A stretch of 9,141 nucleotides of DNA, taken from CANLDA01 sp964021645. GTDB taxonomy: Bacteria; Pseudomonadota; Alphaproteobacteria; Rhodobacterales; Rhodobacteraceae. The notes under the pieces were generated by a model. The model had not been told where the DNA came from. It worked only from the letters and a program-made list of their open reading frames with translations, and searched no databases. Location: positions 1-9,141 of the forward strand of contig CAXIAD010000095.1 of assembly GCA_964021645.1 (NCBI GenBank), in the 5' to 3' direction. The position numbers and the translations under genes are program-made. How positions within the stretch are numbered: position 1 is the stretch's first letter; every line of letters starts with the position of its first letter. Positions 1-7,404 of the stretch are shown piece after piece.

Positions 1-21
1 CAAGCCACCAAACATAAGGCC

Positions 22-27
22 AAAGGA
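22..27 (+). promoter_or_regulatory. Ribosome binding site of the DUF2569 gene
   Basis: AAAGGA lies 6 bases upstream of the ATG at 34, which is good Shine-Dalgarno spacing. It favours the ATG at 34 over the adjacent TTG at 31. The reading frame is open back to base 1, so this site is the main reason for placing the start here. Confidence 0.6.
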
Positions 28-33
28 CATTTG

Positions 34-549
34 ATGCGTGAAACCCAACCGGATGCAACAACGCCTCAGATCGCCCCGCCCCCCACACCAACAGCGCTCC
101 CTATCGGGGGCTGGCTGCTGTTGATTTCGCTGGGCGTTGTCTTCACGCCCTTTATGATCCTTTACGATCTACAGATGTTCCCCCCCCTGTTCGCTGATGG
201 CACTTGGGAATATCTGACCTCCGAAACCAGCCAAATGTATCACCCTCTCTGGGGTCCGCTTATTCTGGGCGAGCTGATTGTCAATCTCGCCTTACTTGGG
301 GTCTCACTATATTTGGCCTATCTGTTTTTCGCCCGCAAGCTCGGCTTTCCCGGGCTTTTTGTGGCTATCAGGGTTTTCGTTCCACTCTTTATTCTGCTGG
401 ATGGGGCTATGTATAAACTCATCCTTCCGGCAGAGCCGATGTTTGATCCAATTTCCGCGCGTCAACTCGCGACATCAATAATTGCGGCCCTGATTTGGAT
501 TCCCTACATGAAACTGTCCAAGCGGGTAAAAGCCACCTTTGTAAACTAA
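34..549 (+). CDS. DUF2569 family small integral membrane protein
   Basis: This encodes a 171-residue inner-membrane protein of unknown function. After a Pro/Thr-rich hydrophilic N-terminus (about residues 1-22) comes a GGWLLL motif at 25-30, the usual opening of DUF2569 proteins. Hydrophobic segments lie at roughly 24-46, 74-100, 106-124 and 142-158, giving four predicted membrane spans. The C-terminus (YMKLSKRVKATFV, 158-170) matches the W-x-x-Y...S-x-R-V-K-x-T-F-V ending I recall for this family. I see no signal peptide or catalytic motif. The start is set by the AAAGGA site 6 bases upstream, but the frame is open to the left edge, so a longer N-terminus cannot be excluded. It is followed after 45 bases by the FMN-binding protein gene and may share a transcript with it. 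Family membership is fairly sure; function is unknown. Confidence 0.8.
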   Translation: MRETQPDATTPQIAPPPTPTALPIGGWLLLISLGVVFTPFMILYDLQMFPPLFADGTWEYLTSETSQMYHPLWGPLILGELIVNLALLGVSLYLAYLFFARKLGFPGLFVAIRVFVPLFILLDGAMYKLILPAEPMFDPISARQLATSIIAALIWIPYMKLSKRVKATFVN

Positions 550-584
550 ATCGCCCCAGGTACAGACCTCCCGATCCAGATAAT

Positions 585-588
585 GGAG
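585..588 (+). promoter_or_regulatory. Ribosome binding site choosing the start at 595
   Basis: GGAG is 6 bases before the ATG at 595. Another in-frame ATG at 583 overlaps this motif and has no purine-rich site of its own upstream, so 595 is the preferred start. Confidence 0.6.
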
Positions 589-594
589 CCTACA

Positions 595-1146
595 ATGGCC
601 AAACAATTCCCAGCAATCGAAGACACGCACCGCGCCTTTATCGAGGCGCAGCATATGTTCTTTGTTGGCTCCGCTGCCGAAACGGGGCGCGTTAATATCT
701 CCCCCAAGGGATCGGACGCCCTGCGCGTTCTTGGTCCTAACCGCATTCTGTGGCGCAACCTCACCGGCAGCGGCAATGAAACCGCAGGCCATCTGCTGCG
801 CATAAACCGTATGACGCTGATGTGGTGCAGCTTTGAAAAACGCCCGATGATCATGCGCGCCTATGGCACTGCCCGTACCATCCATCCGCGTGATGATGAT
901 TGGGATAGCCTAAACGCCCACTTCCCCGCCTCTGACGGCGCGCGCCAACTATACGATGTGCAGGTCGAATTATTGCAAACATCCTGCGGCTATGCCGTGC
1001 CCATGTTTGATTTCACAGCAGAGCGCGACACATTGGAGAAATGGACAGAAGATCGCGGCATCGAAGGTGTCAAAACCTATTGGCAAACCCGAAACCAAAC
1101 CACAATCGACGATATGCCAACCCAAATTTTAGGATCAGACACATGA
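595..1146 (+). CDS. Pyridoxamine 5'-phosphate oxidase-like FMN-binding split-barrel protein
   Basis: This is a 183-residue soluble protein of the PNPOx-like split beta-barrel superfamily, whose members bind FMN, F420 or heme. Visible landmarks are FFVGSAAETGRVNISPKG at 22-39 (barrel strand and phosphate-binding loop region), WRNLTGSGNETAGHL at 53-67, RMTLMWCSFE at 72-81 and a conserved-looking tail YWQTRNQTTID at 162-172. It has the general-family pattern rather than that of the vitamin B6 enzyme PdxH, so I do not assign PNP oxidase activity. Related proteins are often annotated only as 'pyridoxamine 5'-phosphate oxidase family'. The start at 595 is chosen from GGAG 6 bases upstream. Its TGA stop overlaps the ATG of the next gene (ATGA), implying co-translation with the alkylation repair enzyme. 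Substrate and cofactor are unknown. Confidence 0.85.
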   Translation: MAKQFPAIEDTHRAFIEAQHMFFVGSAAETGRVNISPKGSDALRVLGPNRILWRNLTGSGNETAGHLLRINRMTLMWCSFEKRPMIMRAYGTARTIHPRDDDWDSLNAHFPASDGARQLYDVQVELLQTSCGYAVPMFDFTAERDTLEKWTEDRGIEGVKTYWQTRNQTTIDDMPTQILGSDT

Positions 1147-1832
1147 TCGTGCAAGACGCCCTCGCCGCCCTCAACGCCCTGATTGAACCCGGCCGCGCCG
1201 AGCAAATGATAGCCTATCACAAACAAACCCGTCAGGTTTTGGGCATCCCTAACCCTTTGATCAACGACCTGACCCAATCCTGGCGCCAAACCCTCACACT
1301 TGAGGCCCGCACCACCCTCGCCCAAGATCTTTGGGCCACCGATGTATTTGAGGGCCGCCTCGCCGCTGCCAAACTGCTTACTCAGGCGCGCATTCGCCCT
1401 GATGAGGCGGTTTGGGAGTTGATCCAAGGTTGGACACCCGATTTTGACAGCTGGGCCATCGCCGATCACGTCTGCATAGCAGGCCAAAAACGTCTCACCG
1501 CTGATCCCACGCGCATAGATACGGTCGAGGGTTGGACCACCTCAGATCACATGTGGACCCGCCGCGCGGCCATGGTCATCACCCTGCCATGGACCAAACA
1601 GAACTTTCCAAAACCCCAGGATCTGGAAATCCGTGATCGCATATTGGGCTGGGCCGCCACCTATGTCACTGATCCCGATTGGTTCATCCAAAAATCCGTC
1701 GCGTGGTGGCTGCGTGATCTGTCCAAACACGATCCCGCCCGCACCCTCGCTTTTCTTGAACAGCATGGCGAAACGATGAAACCTTTTGCCCGTAAAGAGG
1801 CCGCCAAATACCTCCCCCAAGAACCCGCCTAA
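1143..1832 (+). CDS. DNA alkylation repair protein, AlkD family (HEAT-like repeat DNA glycosylase)
   Basis: This 229-residue protein matches the AlkD family of all-helical HEAT-like-repeat glycosylases, which excise cationic N3- and N7-alkylpurines without flipping the base. Bacillus cereus AlkD is about 237 residues. Recalling that sequence, its active-site residues W109, D113, R148 and W187 line up here with W104 and D108 (SWAIAD), R141 (MWTRRAA) and W188 (FIQKSVAWWLR), so the enzyme is probably active. The C-terminal FARKEAAKYL (215-224) also matches the family's SKREAIKHI-like helix. The start is the ATG at 1143, with AGGA at 1131-1134 (8-base spacer); the frame remains open further upstream, but only inside the preceding gene. 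It overlaps the upstream gene by 4 bases and is 17 bases from the HutD/Ves gene. A role in cytoplasmic base-excision repair is inferred from the family. Confidence 0.88.
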   Translation: MIVQDALAALNALIEPGRAEQMIAYHKQTRQVLGIPNPLINDLTQSWRQTLTLEARTTLAQDLWATDVFEGRLAAAKLLTQARIRPDEAVWELIQGWTPDFDSWAIADHVCIAGQKRLTADPTRIDTVEGWTTSDHMWTRRAAMVITLPWTKQNFPKPQDLEIRDRILGWAATYVTDPDWFIQKSVAWWLRDLSKHDPARTLAFLEQHGETMKPFARKEAAKYLPQEPA

Positions 1833-1849
1833 AGGCGCTAAGGCACAGC

Positions 1850-2425
1850 ATGGAAATAATTCGCAAACAGGATACCCAAATCCAGCCGTGGAAAAATGGC
1901 TTGGGGACGACACGCGAAATCACGTCCAAATACTGTGACGGCTCCCTGCTTTGGCGCCTAAGCCTCGCAACGGTTGAAACAGACGGGCCGTTCTCCAAAT
2001 TTCCGGGCTACACGCGTATCCTAACCGTGGTGGCTGGCAATGGCATGCGCCTTGTCAGCACCGACACTGGTTCCGATACCAACACGCGCACCGATCTCAA
2101 CGCCGCCCCCTTTTGCCCAACCCGTTTTTCCGGCACCACGGCCATAAATGGATTCTGCCAAAACGGCCCCGTCCAGAATTTCAACCTGATCTTTGATGCA
2201 AAACGCATCATCGCTGAGCTACAGATGATCTCAGATATATCACAACTGTGCGAGTTGAACGCCCCGAACACTCTAACCGCAGTCTTCGTATTGTCTGGAA
2301 ATCTCCCGATAATTGATGGGCCTCGCCTAAAAACCGGGGATACCTGTCTTTACACTGATGAACCGCTCCCTTTTGCCCCCATTAGCCAGACAAATTGCAT
2401 CTGCGTTCGCCTAATCGCGCGATAG
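1850..2425 (+). CDS. HutD/Ves family cupin-like protein
   Basis: This is a 191-residue protein of the HutD/Ves family (bicupin-like fold). Diagnostic stretches are PWKNGLGTTREI at 13-24, WRLSLATVETDGPFSKFPG at 35-53, then the 'G-P-V-x-(D/N)-F-N' region GPVQNFNL at 106-113. HutD members in pseudomonads are thought to limit histidine catabolism, perhaps by sensing urocanate; E. coli Ves is a stress/cold-associated relative. No hut genes are visible here, so a role in histidine use cannot be claimed. By my recollection most members carry Asp where N110 stands, which may affect ligand binding. AAGG at 1840-1843 is 6 bases before the ATG and supports the start. It is the last gene of the compact upstream group and is followed by a 124-base gap. 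Family call is good; function is open. Confidence 0.85.
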   Translation: MEIIRKQDTQIQPWKNGLGTTREITSKYCDGSLLWRLSLATVETDGPFSKFPGYTRILTVVAGNGMRLVSTDTGSDTNTRTDLNAAPFCPTRFSGTTAINGFCQNGPVQNFNLIFDAKRIIAELQMISDISQLCELNAPNTLTAVFVLSGNLPIIDGPRLKTGDTCLYTDEPLPFAPISQTNCICVRLIAR

Positions 2426-2447
2426 TGCCCCAAACGCCCCCCACTTC

Positions 2448-2521
2448 TCTTGGGCATAAATATCCTGGGGAGCGTTGAAACGCGTCAGCGGTTCGACGTG
2501 GGGCAAAGCCCCTATTGCCCC
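2448..2521 (+). promoter_or_regulatory. moaA leader with Rhodobacterales-type AAATATCC motif and GC-rich alternative hairpins
   Basis: The 124 bases between the HutD/Ves gene and moaA hold no gene. They contain an AAATATCCTGGGG motif (2458-2470), a small GCGT-TGAA-ACGC hairpin (2472-2483) and a GGGGC-AAA-GCCCC hairpin (2500-2512). The same left arm extended to GGGGCAA (2500-2506) can instead pair with TTGCCCC (2515-2521), so two hairpins exclude each other. From memory, AAATATCC followed by a GGGGC...GCCCC hairpin is common between genes in Rhodobacteraceae. No T tract follows, so a classic intrinsic terminator is not supported. No convincing -35/-10 pair was found. Confidence 0.4.
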
Positions 2522-2549
2522 CCCCCTTAGGAACGACTACCAATGTCTT

Positions 2550-3557
2550 ATGAACGCACCTTTAATTGACCCATTTCAACGCGCCATCAACTACCTGCGC
2601 GTTTCTGTGACGGATCGCTGCGATTTCCGCTGCGTCTATTGCATGTCCGAAAACATGACATTCCTGCCCAAACGGGATCTTCTGACGCTAGAAGAACTGG
2701 ATCGCATGTGTTCAACATTCGTGGATCTTGGCGTGCGCAAATTGCGCATCACTGGCGGCGAGCCCTTGGTACGCAAGGGCATTATGACGTTTTTCAACGC
2801 CATGACTCGCCACATTGAGGCCGGAAACCTCGACGAGCTGACCCTCACCACCAATGGCAGTCAACTCCACCGTTTCGCCGATGATCTATACGCCGCAGGC
2901 GTGCGCCGCGTGAACATCTCGCTTGATACCATTGACGAGGCAAAATTCGCCGAAATCACCCGTTGGGGCCGCCTGCCACAGGTCATGCGCGGAATCGATG
3001 CCGCCCAAAAGGCTGGCCTGCGCGTTAAAATCAACGCCGTCGCCCTCAAGGGTTTCAACGAGGATGAACTCATCCCCCTCACCCAATGGTGCGCCGAACG
3101 TGACATGGATTTCACCTGGATCGAAGTCATGCCAATGGGCGATCTTGGGAATGAGGACCGCGTTGACCAATATTGGTCCCTTAAAGATTTGCGCGCCCGT
3201 CTGGCCGAAACATATACCCTTACCGATCTGACAGAGCGTACGGGTGGCCCCGCCCGTTATGTGCGGATTGAGGAAACAGGTCAGAAAATCGGCTTTATCA
3301 CACCCCTGACCCATAATTTCTGCGAAAGCTGCAACCGCGTGCGCCTGACTTGTACTGGTGAATTATATATGTGCCTCGGCCAAGAAGACATGGCCGACCT
3401 GCGTGCGCCCCTGCGTGCCGATCCAAACAGCACCGCGCCCCTACAGGCCGCCATTCGCGACGCCATCTCTCATAAACCCAAGGGCCACGATTTCGATTAT
3501 TCCCGCCAACGCGCTGATGGGCAAATGACCCGCCACATGAGCCACACCGGCGGCTGA
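2550..3557 (+). CDS. moaA: GTP 3',8-cyclase MoaA (molybdenum cofactor biosynthesis, radical SAM)
   Basis: MoaA converts GTP to 3',8-cyclo-7,8-dihydro-GTP, which MoaC then turns into cyclic pyranopterin monophosphate, the first stage of molybdenum cofactor synthesis. The 335-residue protein is of normal length. It shows the radical SAM cluster C24-x3-C28-x2-C31 (CDFRCVYC), the SAM-binding GGEP at 69-72, and the second 4Fe-4S cluster ligands C258, C261 and C275 (C-x2-C-x13-C) that bind GTP. The C-terminus ends in the conserved Gly-Gly pair (334-335) needed for catalysis in the family. The ATG at 2550 gives the usual short N-terminus before the PLIDPF...YLRVSVTDRC start; an in-frame TTG at 2475 would add an unlikely tail read through the hairpins. 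The nearest Shine-Dalgarno (AGGA, 2529-2532) is 17 bases away, which is unusually far. Its stop overlaps the waaA start by one base. No moaB, moaC or moaE is visible nearby. Confidence 0.97.
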   Translation: MNAPLIDPFQRAINYLRVSVTDRCDFRCVYCMSENMTFLPKRDLLTLEELDRMCSTFVDLGVRKLRITGGEPLVRKGIMTFFNAMTRHIEAGNLDELTLTTNGSQLHRFADDLYAAGVRRVNISLDTIDEAKFAEITRWGRLPQVMRGIDAAQKAGLRVKINAVALKGFNEDELIPLTQWCAERDMDFTWIEVMPMGDLGNEDRVDQYWSLKDLRARLAETYTLTDLTERTGGPARYVRIEETGQKIGFITPLTHNFCESCNRVRLTCTGELYMCLGQEDMADLRAPLRADPNSTAPLQAAIRDAISHKPKGHDFDYSRQRADGQMTRHMSHTGG

Positions 3558-4855
3558 TGTTGCGACCCACTGCCCCATTGTCGCCCCTGTATTATGTCTA
3601 TGCAGGTGTCACCCGCTTGGCGGCTCCCATCTTGCGGCACACCCAACAGCGTAAAATGCGCGCTGCCGGGGTTGATGCTGCGCGCATCCCCGAACGCTTT
3701 GGTCACGCCACACAGCCACGCCCCCCCCTCGATAGTAATGGGCAGCTTATGTGGCTGCATGCCGTAAGCGTCGGAGAGTTTCTCTCGCTTTTAGGCCTGA
3801 TTGACACGATGCTGGCGCAGCATTCTGATCTCAATATTCTGGTCACGACCACAACCGCCACCTCGGCAGAGCTTGCACAAACCCGCCTCCCCAAGGGCTG
3901 CCTGCATCAGTTTGCCCCGCTGGATACCCCGGCCGCCACGCGACGTTTTCTGGACCATTGGCAGCCAAATCTGGCCGTCTTTGTCGAAAGCGAACTTTGG
4001 CCGCGCCAAATCGTCGAAACCCACAAACGCGCCATCCCTCTGGCCCTGATCAATGCGCGCCTGTCCCAACGCTCGTTGAAACGCTGGAACAAAGTATCAG
4101 GCACAGCCCGCGCGCTTCTGACCCGCTTTTCGCTCATCCTTTGCCAAACCGAAATCACCAGACAGGCGATCGCTGACCTTGGCATGACCGCAGATTTGAT
4201 CCACACAACGGGTGACCTCAAGGCCTCTTCCGACCCGCTCCCCGTTGATCATGCCCATTTGCAAGCCTTTGAAAAAACAATAGGAAATCGGCCACTATGG
4301 GTCGCAGCCTCTACACACCCCGGCGAAGAAGAAGACGTCGCCGCTGCCCATCGCATTCTGTTGGAACGTGACCCCAAGGCGCTGCTTATCCTTGCCCCGC
4401 GCCACCCAGAGCGCGCGCAGGCAATCATGGACCAACTGAGCGCAAAAGGCTGGAACATCGCGCGTCGCAGCACAGATGACGCCCTAACAGACGACACGCA
4501 AATCTATCTTGCCGATACATTGGGAGAGATGGGTCTGTGGTACGCGCTGGCCCCCTTGGTGTTTGTTGGCGGTTCCTTTGTGCCCGTCGGCGGTCACAAC
4601 CCCTATGAGCCAGCCCATGCCAATTGCGCCATTTTGCACGGCCCCTTGGTGGCAAATTTTGCGCAACCCTATGCCGATATGGGCGGTCAATGGGCCTGCC
4701 GCATGGTGCGCGACAGCACCGACCTTGGCCTGCAAGTGACCGATCTAATGTATAGCAACGACCAAACCAGCCTAAGCAAAGCCGCCCTTGGCTTTGTCAC
4801 AGCCAATCGCACCATCCGCCAAACTGTGGCCGATCAACTCACCGCATTGTTGTAA
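3557..4855 (+). CDS. waaA: 3-deoxy-D-manno-octulosonic acid (Kdo) transferase
   Basis: WaaA (KdtA) transfers Kdo from CMP-Kdo onto the lipid A precursor at the cytoplasmic face of the inner membrane, building the inner core of lipopolysaccharide. The 432-residue protein has the family's full set of motifs: WLHAVSVGE at 66-74 with the likely catalytic base E74, ESELWP at 144-149, NARLSQRS at 166-173, GDLK at 219-222, ASTHPGEEE at 251-259, LAPRHPERA at 279-287, DTLGEMGLWY at 320-329 and GGSFVPVGGHNPYEPA at 338-353 (GT-B sugar-nucleotide region). The N-terminal hydrophobic stretch at about 8-27 probably anchors it to the membrane. ATG and the moaA TGA share one base (TGATG), with no strong Shine-Dalgarno, so translation probably depends on ribosomes finishing moaA. 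lpxK, often a neighbour in other bacteria, is not adjacent here. Whether it adds one or two Kdo residues cannot be read from sequence. Confidence 0.95.
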   Translation: MLRPTAPLSPLYYVYAGVTRLAAPILRHTQQRKMRAAGVDAARIPERFGHATQPRPPLDSNGQLMWLHAVSVGEFLSLLGLIDTMLAQHSDLNILVTTTTATSAELAQTRLPKGCLHQFAPLDTPAATRRFLDHWQPNLAVFVESELWPRQIVETHKRAIPLALINARLSQRSLKRWNKVSGTARALLTRFSLILCQTEITRQAIADLGMTADLIHTTGDLKASSDPLPVDHAHLQAFEKTIGNRPLWVAASTHPGEEEDVAAAHRILLERDPKALLILAPRHPERAQAIMDQLSAKGWNIARRSTDDALTDDTQIYLADTLGEMGLWYALAPLVFVGGSFVPVGGHNPYEPAHANCAILHGPLVANFAQPYADMGGQWACRMVRDSTDLGLQVTDLMYSNDQTSLSKAALGFVTANRTIRQTVADQLTALL

Positions 4856-4857
4856 CT

Positions 4858-4884
4858 TGCCGCCCATGCCACCCATGCCGCCCG
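4858..4884 (+). repeat. Three-copy 9-bp tandem repeat
   Basis: Three consecutive copies of TGCCRCCCR (4858-4866, 4867-4875, 4876-4884) lie just past the waaA stop, followed by a partial TGCC. Copies differ only at the purine positions. No gene covers them. Read on the minus strand, one frame would give Gly-Gly-Met repeats, but no credible open frame supports that. Confidence 0.6.
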
Positions 4885-4894
4885 TGCCATGGTC

Positions 4895-4924
4895 GGGAAG
4901 GCGCTCTACGCCTCCCCCCATTTT
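4895..4924 (+). terminator. Probable intrinsic terminator of waaA
   Basis: Bases 4895-4903 pair with 4909-4917 (nine positions, one A-C mismatch) around a CTCTA loop, giving a GC-rich stem followed after three bases by TTTT (4921-4924). The position, 40 bases after the waaA stop and before a convergent gene, fits a terminator. The T tract is short, so strength is uncertain. Confidence 0.55.
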
Positions 4925-4930
4925 GATAGC

Positions 4931-4949
4931 TCACCAATAAAATTAGTGA
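4931..4949 (-). terminator. Weak AT-rich hairpin at the end of the M20D gene
   Basis: TCACCAAT (4931-4938) pairs with ATTAGTGA (4942-4949) except for one mismatch, with an AAA loop. It begins 2 bases past the minus-strand stop. There is no U run after it on the minus strand, so it may stabilise the 3' end rather than terminate strongly. Confidence 0.3.
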
Positions 4950-4951
4950 CC

Positions 4952-6118
4952 TTACCCGGCCGCAGGCATGCGCCGTTCCACGATCTCCGCCCACCAGCTA
5001 CAGCCCGCAGGGATCGCTTCATCGTTGAAGTTGTATTCCGCGTTATGCACCATGGCCGTGTCGCCATTGCCCACCAAAATATAGGCTCCCGGACGTTCTT
5101 CCAACATAAAGGCAAAGTCCTCGCCCCCCATCACCAAAGGGGCCTCCTCACAGCCACCAGAGACCGCGCTGGCCACTTCGGCTGCAAACTCGGTTTGCTC
5201 CTCGTTGTTGATCATCACCGGATATCCACGGTGGTATTTCACCTCGGCTTTGCCACCAAAACACGCTGTCTGTGCCTCGCAAATCGCCTTGATCCGCTTC
5301 TCGGCCATATCGCGCATTTCTGTGCTCATGGTGCGCACCGTGCCCTTTAACGTCACCCGCTGCGGGATCACGTTAAACGCGTTGGACGAGGTCTGAAACG
5401 ACGTTACCGACACCACAAGCTGATCCACGGGGTCAGCATTTCGGCTGGCTATTGTTTGCAACGCCAATACCACGTGACTGGCCATAACGGTGCTATCCAC
5501 GGTTTCCTGCGGTTTGGCCGCATGGCCTCCCAACCCTTCCAGCACAATATCAAACTGGTCAGTTGCTGCGAAAAATGCCCCCGGACGAATGGCGAAACTT
5601 CCCACCGCGTGCCCGGGCCAATTGTGCATGCCATATACTTCTTGAATGCCGAACCGCTCCATCATGCCGTCTTCGCACATTTCACGCCCGCCGCCGCCGC
5701 CTTCTTCGGCAGGTTGGAAAATCACCGCGACCGTACCATCAAAATTGCGCGTCTCCGCCAGATATTTCGCCGCCCCCAGCAACATCGCCGTGTGCCCGTC
5801 ATGCCCACAGGCATGCATTGCCCCGTCGGTCTTACTCGCATAGTCCAGCCCGGTGTTCTCATGGATTGGCAGCGCATCCATATCCGCACGCAAACCCAAC
5901 ACCTTGCCCGACGCCGTTGAGGCACCCTTAATCAGTGCAACAACCCCCGTGCGTCCAATGCCCGTCACGATCTCATCGCAGCCAAATTCCTTCAGCTTCT
6001 GTGCAACCAGCGCCGATGTCCGGTGCGTTTCAAACAGAATTTCGGGGTGCTGGTGAATATCGCGCCGCCATTCGGTGATTTCAGGAAGCAGTTCCGCGAA
6101 CCGGTTTTTCACAGCCAT
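4952..6118 (-). CDS. M20D family metal-dependent amidohydrolase (hippurate hydrolase / N-acyl-amino acid deacylase type)
   Basis: This 388-residue cytoplasmic enzyme belongs to peptidase family M20, subfamily D, which includes hippurate hydrolase HipO, plant IAA-amino acid hydrolases and N-acetyl-cysteine deacetylases. These cleave the amide bond of N-acylated amino acids. Seen here are RADMDALP at 77-84, ACGHDGHTAMLLGAA at 103-117, FQPAEEG at 134-140, MHNWPG at 164-169, GLGGHAAKP at 195-203 and MGGEDFA at 330-336. Likely metal ligands are C104, H106, E139, H165 and H358; E138 is the probable catalytic base. There is no signal peptide. GAGGG (6126-6130) sits 7 bases before the ATG and supports the start. 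It lies 120 bases downstream of the ArgE-type gene in the same direction, with a possible promoter of its own in that gap. The acyl group and amino acid accepted cannot be told from sequence. Confidence 0.92.
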   Translation of the reverse strand: MAVKNRFAELLPEITEWRRDIHQHPEILFETHRTSALVAQKLKEFGCDEIVTGIGRTGVVALIKGASTASGKVLGLRADMDALPIHENTGLDYASKTDGAMHACGHDGHTAMLLGAAKYLAETRNFDGTVAVIFQPAEEGGGGGREMCEDGMMERFGIQEVYGMHNWPGHAVGSFAIRPGAFFAATDQFDIVLEGLGGHAAKPQETVDSTVMASHVVLALQTIASRNADPVDQLVVSVTSFQTSSNAFNVIPQRVTLKGTVRTMSTEMRDMAEKRIKAICEAQTACFGGKAEVKYHRGYPVMINNEEQTEFAAEVASAVSGGCEEAPLVMGGEDFAFMLEERPGAYILVGNGDTAMVHNAEYNFNDEAIPAGCSWWAEIVERRMPAAG

Positions 6119-6238
6119 TAAAGTACCCTCATTATTGGATTTTCAAAAATCTTGACCTTTTGATCAGCTTTACACAAGCACATACGCGACGTCACGCCAC
6201 CCCTCACGGATAAAGTGATCACAGACCCGCCGCCTCAC
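6119..6238 (-). promoter_or_regulatory. AT-rich gap with inverted repeats ahead of the M20D gene
   Basis: This 120-base gap holds no gene. Its half nearest the M20D start is much more AT-rich than the flanking coding sequence. It contains a perfect 6+6 inverted repeat GATTTT-CA-AAAATC (6138-6151), TGATCA (6161-6166), a GACGTC palindrome (6188-6193) and a perfect 8-bp palindrome GTGATCAC (6215-6222) that repeats the TGATCA core. A -35-like TTGTGT (minus strand, 6173-6178) exists but its -10 partner is poor. An operator/promoter role is an inference. Confidence 0.3.
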
Positions 6239-7402
<1,164 letters not shown>

Positions 7403-7404
7403 AT

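Noticed and set aside
475..885. Minus-strand open frame of 136 codons opposite the DUF2569 and FMN-binding genes
   Set aside because: It has no recognisable domain and is explained by the codon pattern of the well-supported plus-strand genes.
1041..1142. Upstream ATG extension of the AlkD-type gene
   Set aside because: It lies wholly within the previous gene in another frame, adds an Arg/Asn-rich tail unlike the family, and the ATG at 1143 has AGGA with good spacing.
2475..2477. TTG as the moaA start
   Set aside because: It would add 25 residues read through GC-rich hairpins. The ATG at 2550 gives the normal MoaA N-terminus.
2426..2549. Moco riboswitch upstream of moaA
   Set aside because: The gap has only short GC hairpins. 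I could not find the long multi-stem arrangement of the moco RNA motif in 124 bases.
4858..4884. Minus-strand Gly-Gly-Met repeat resembling a GroEL C-terminal tail
   Set aside because: Only a few codons are involved, no chaperonin sequence lies upstream on that strand, and a 9-bp tandem repeat explains it fully.
5456..5920. Plus-strand open frame of 154 codons inside the M20D gene
   Set aside because: It is antisense to a gene with a full set of M20D motifs, and its own translation shows no family features.
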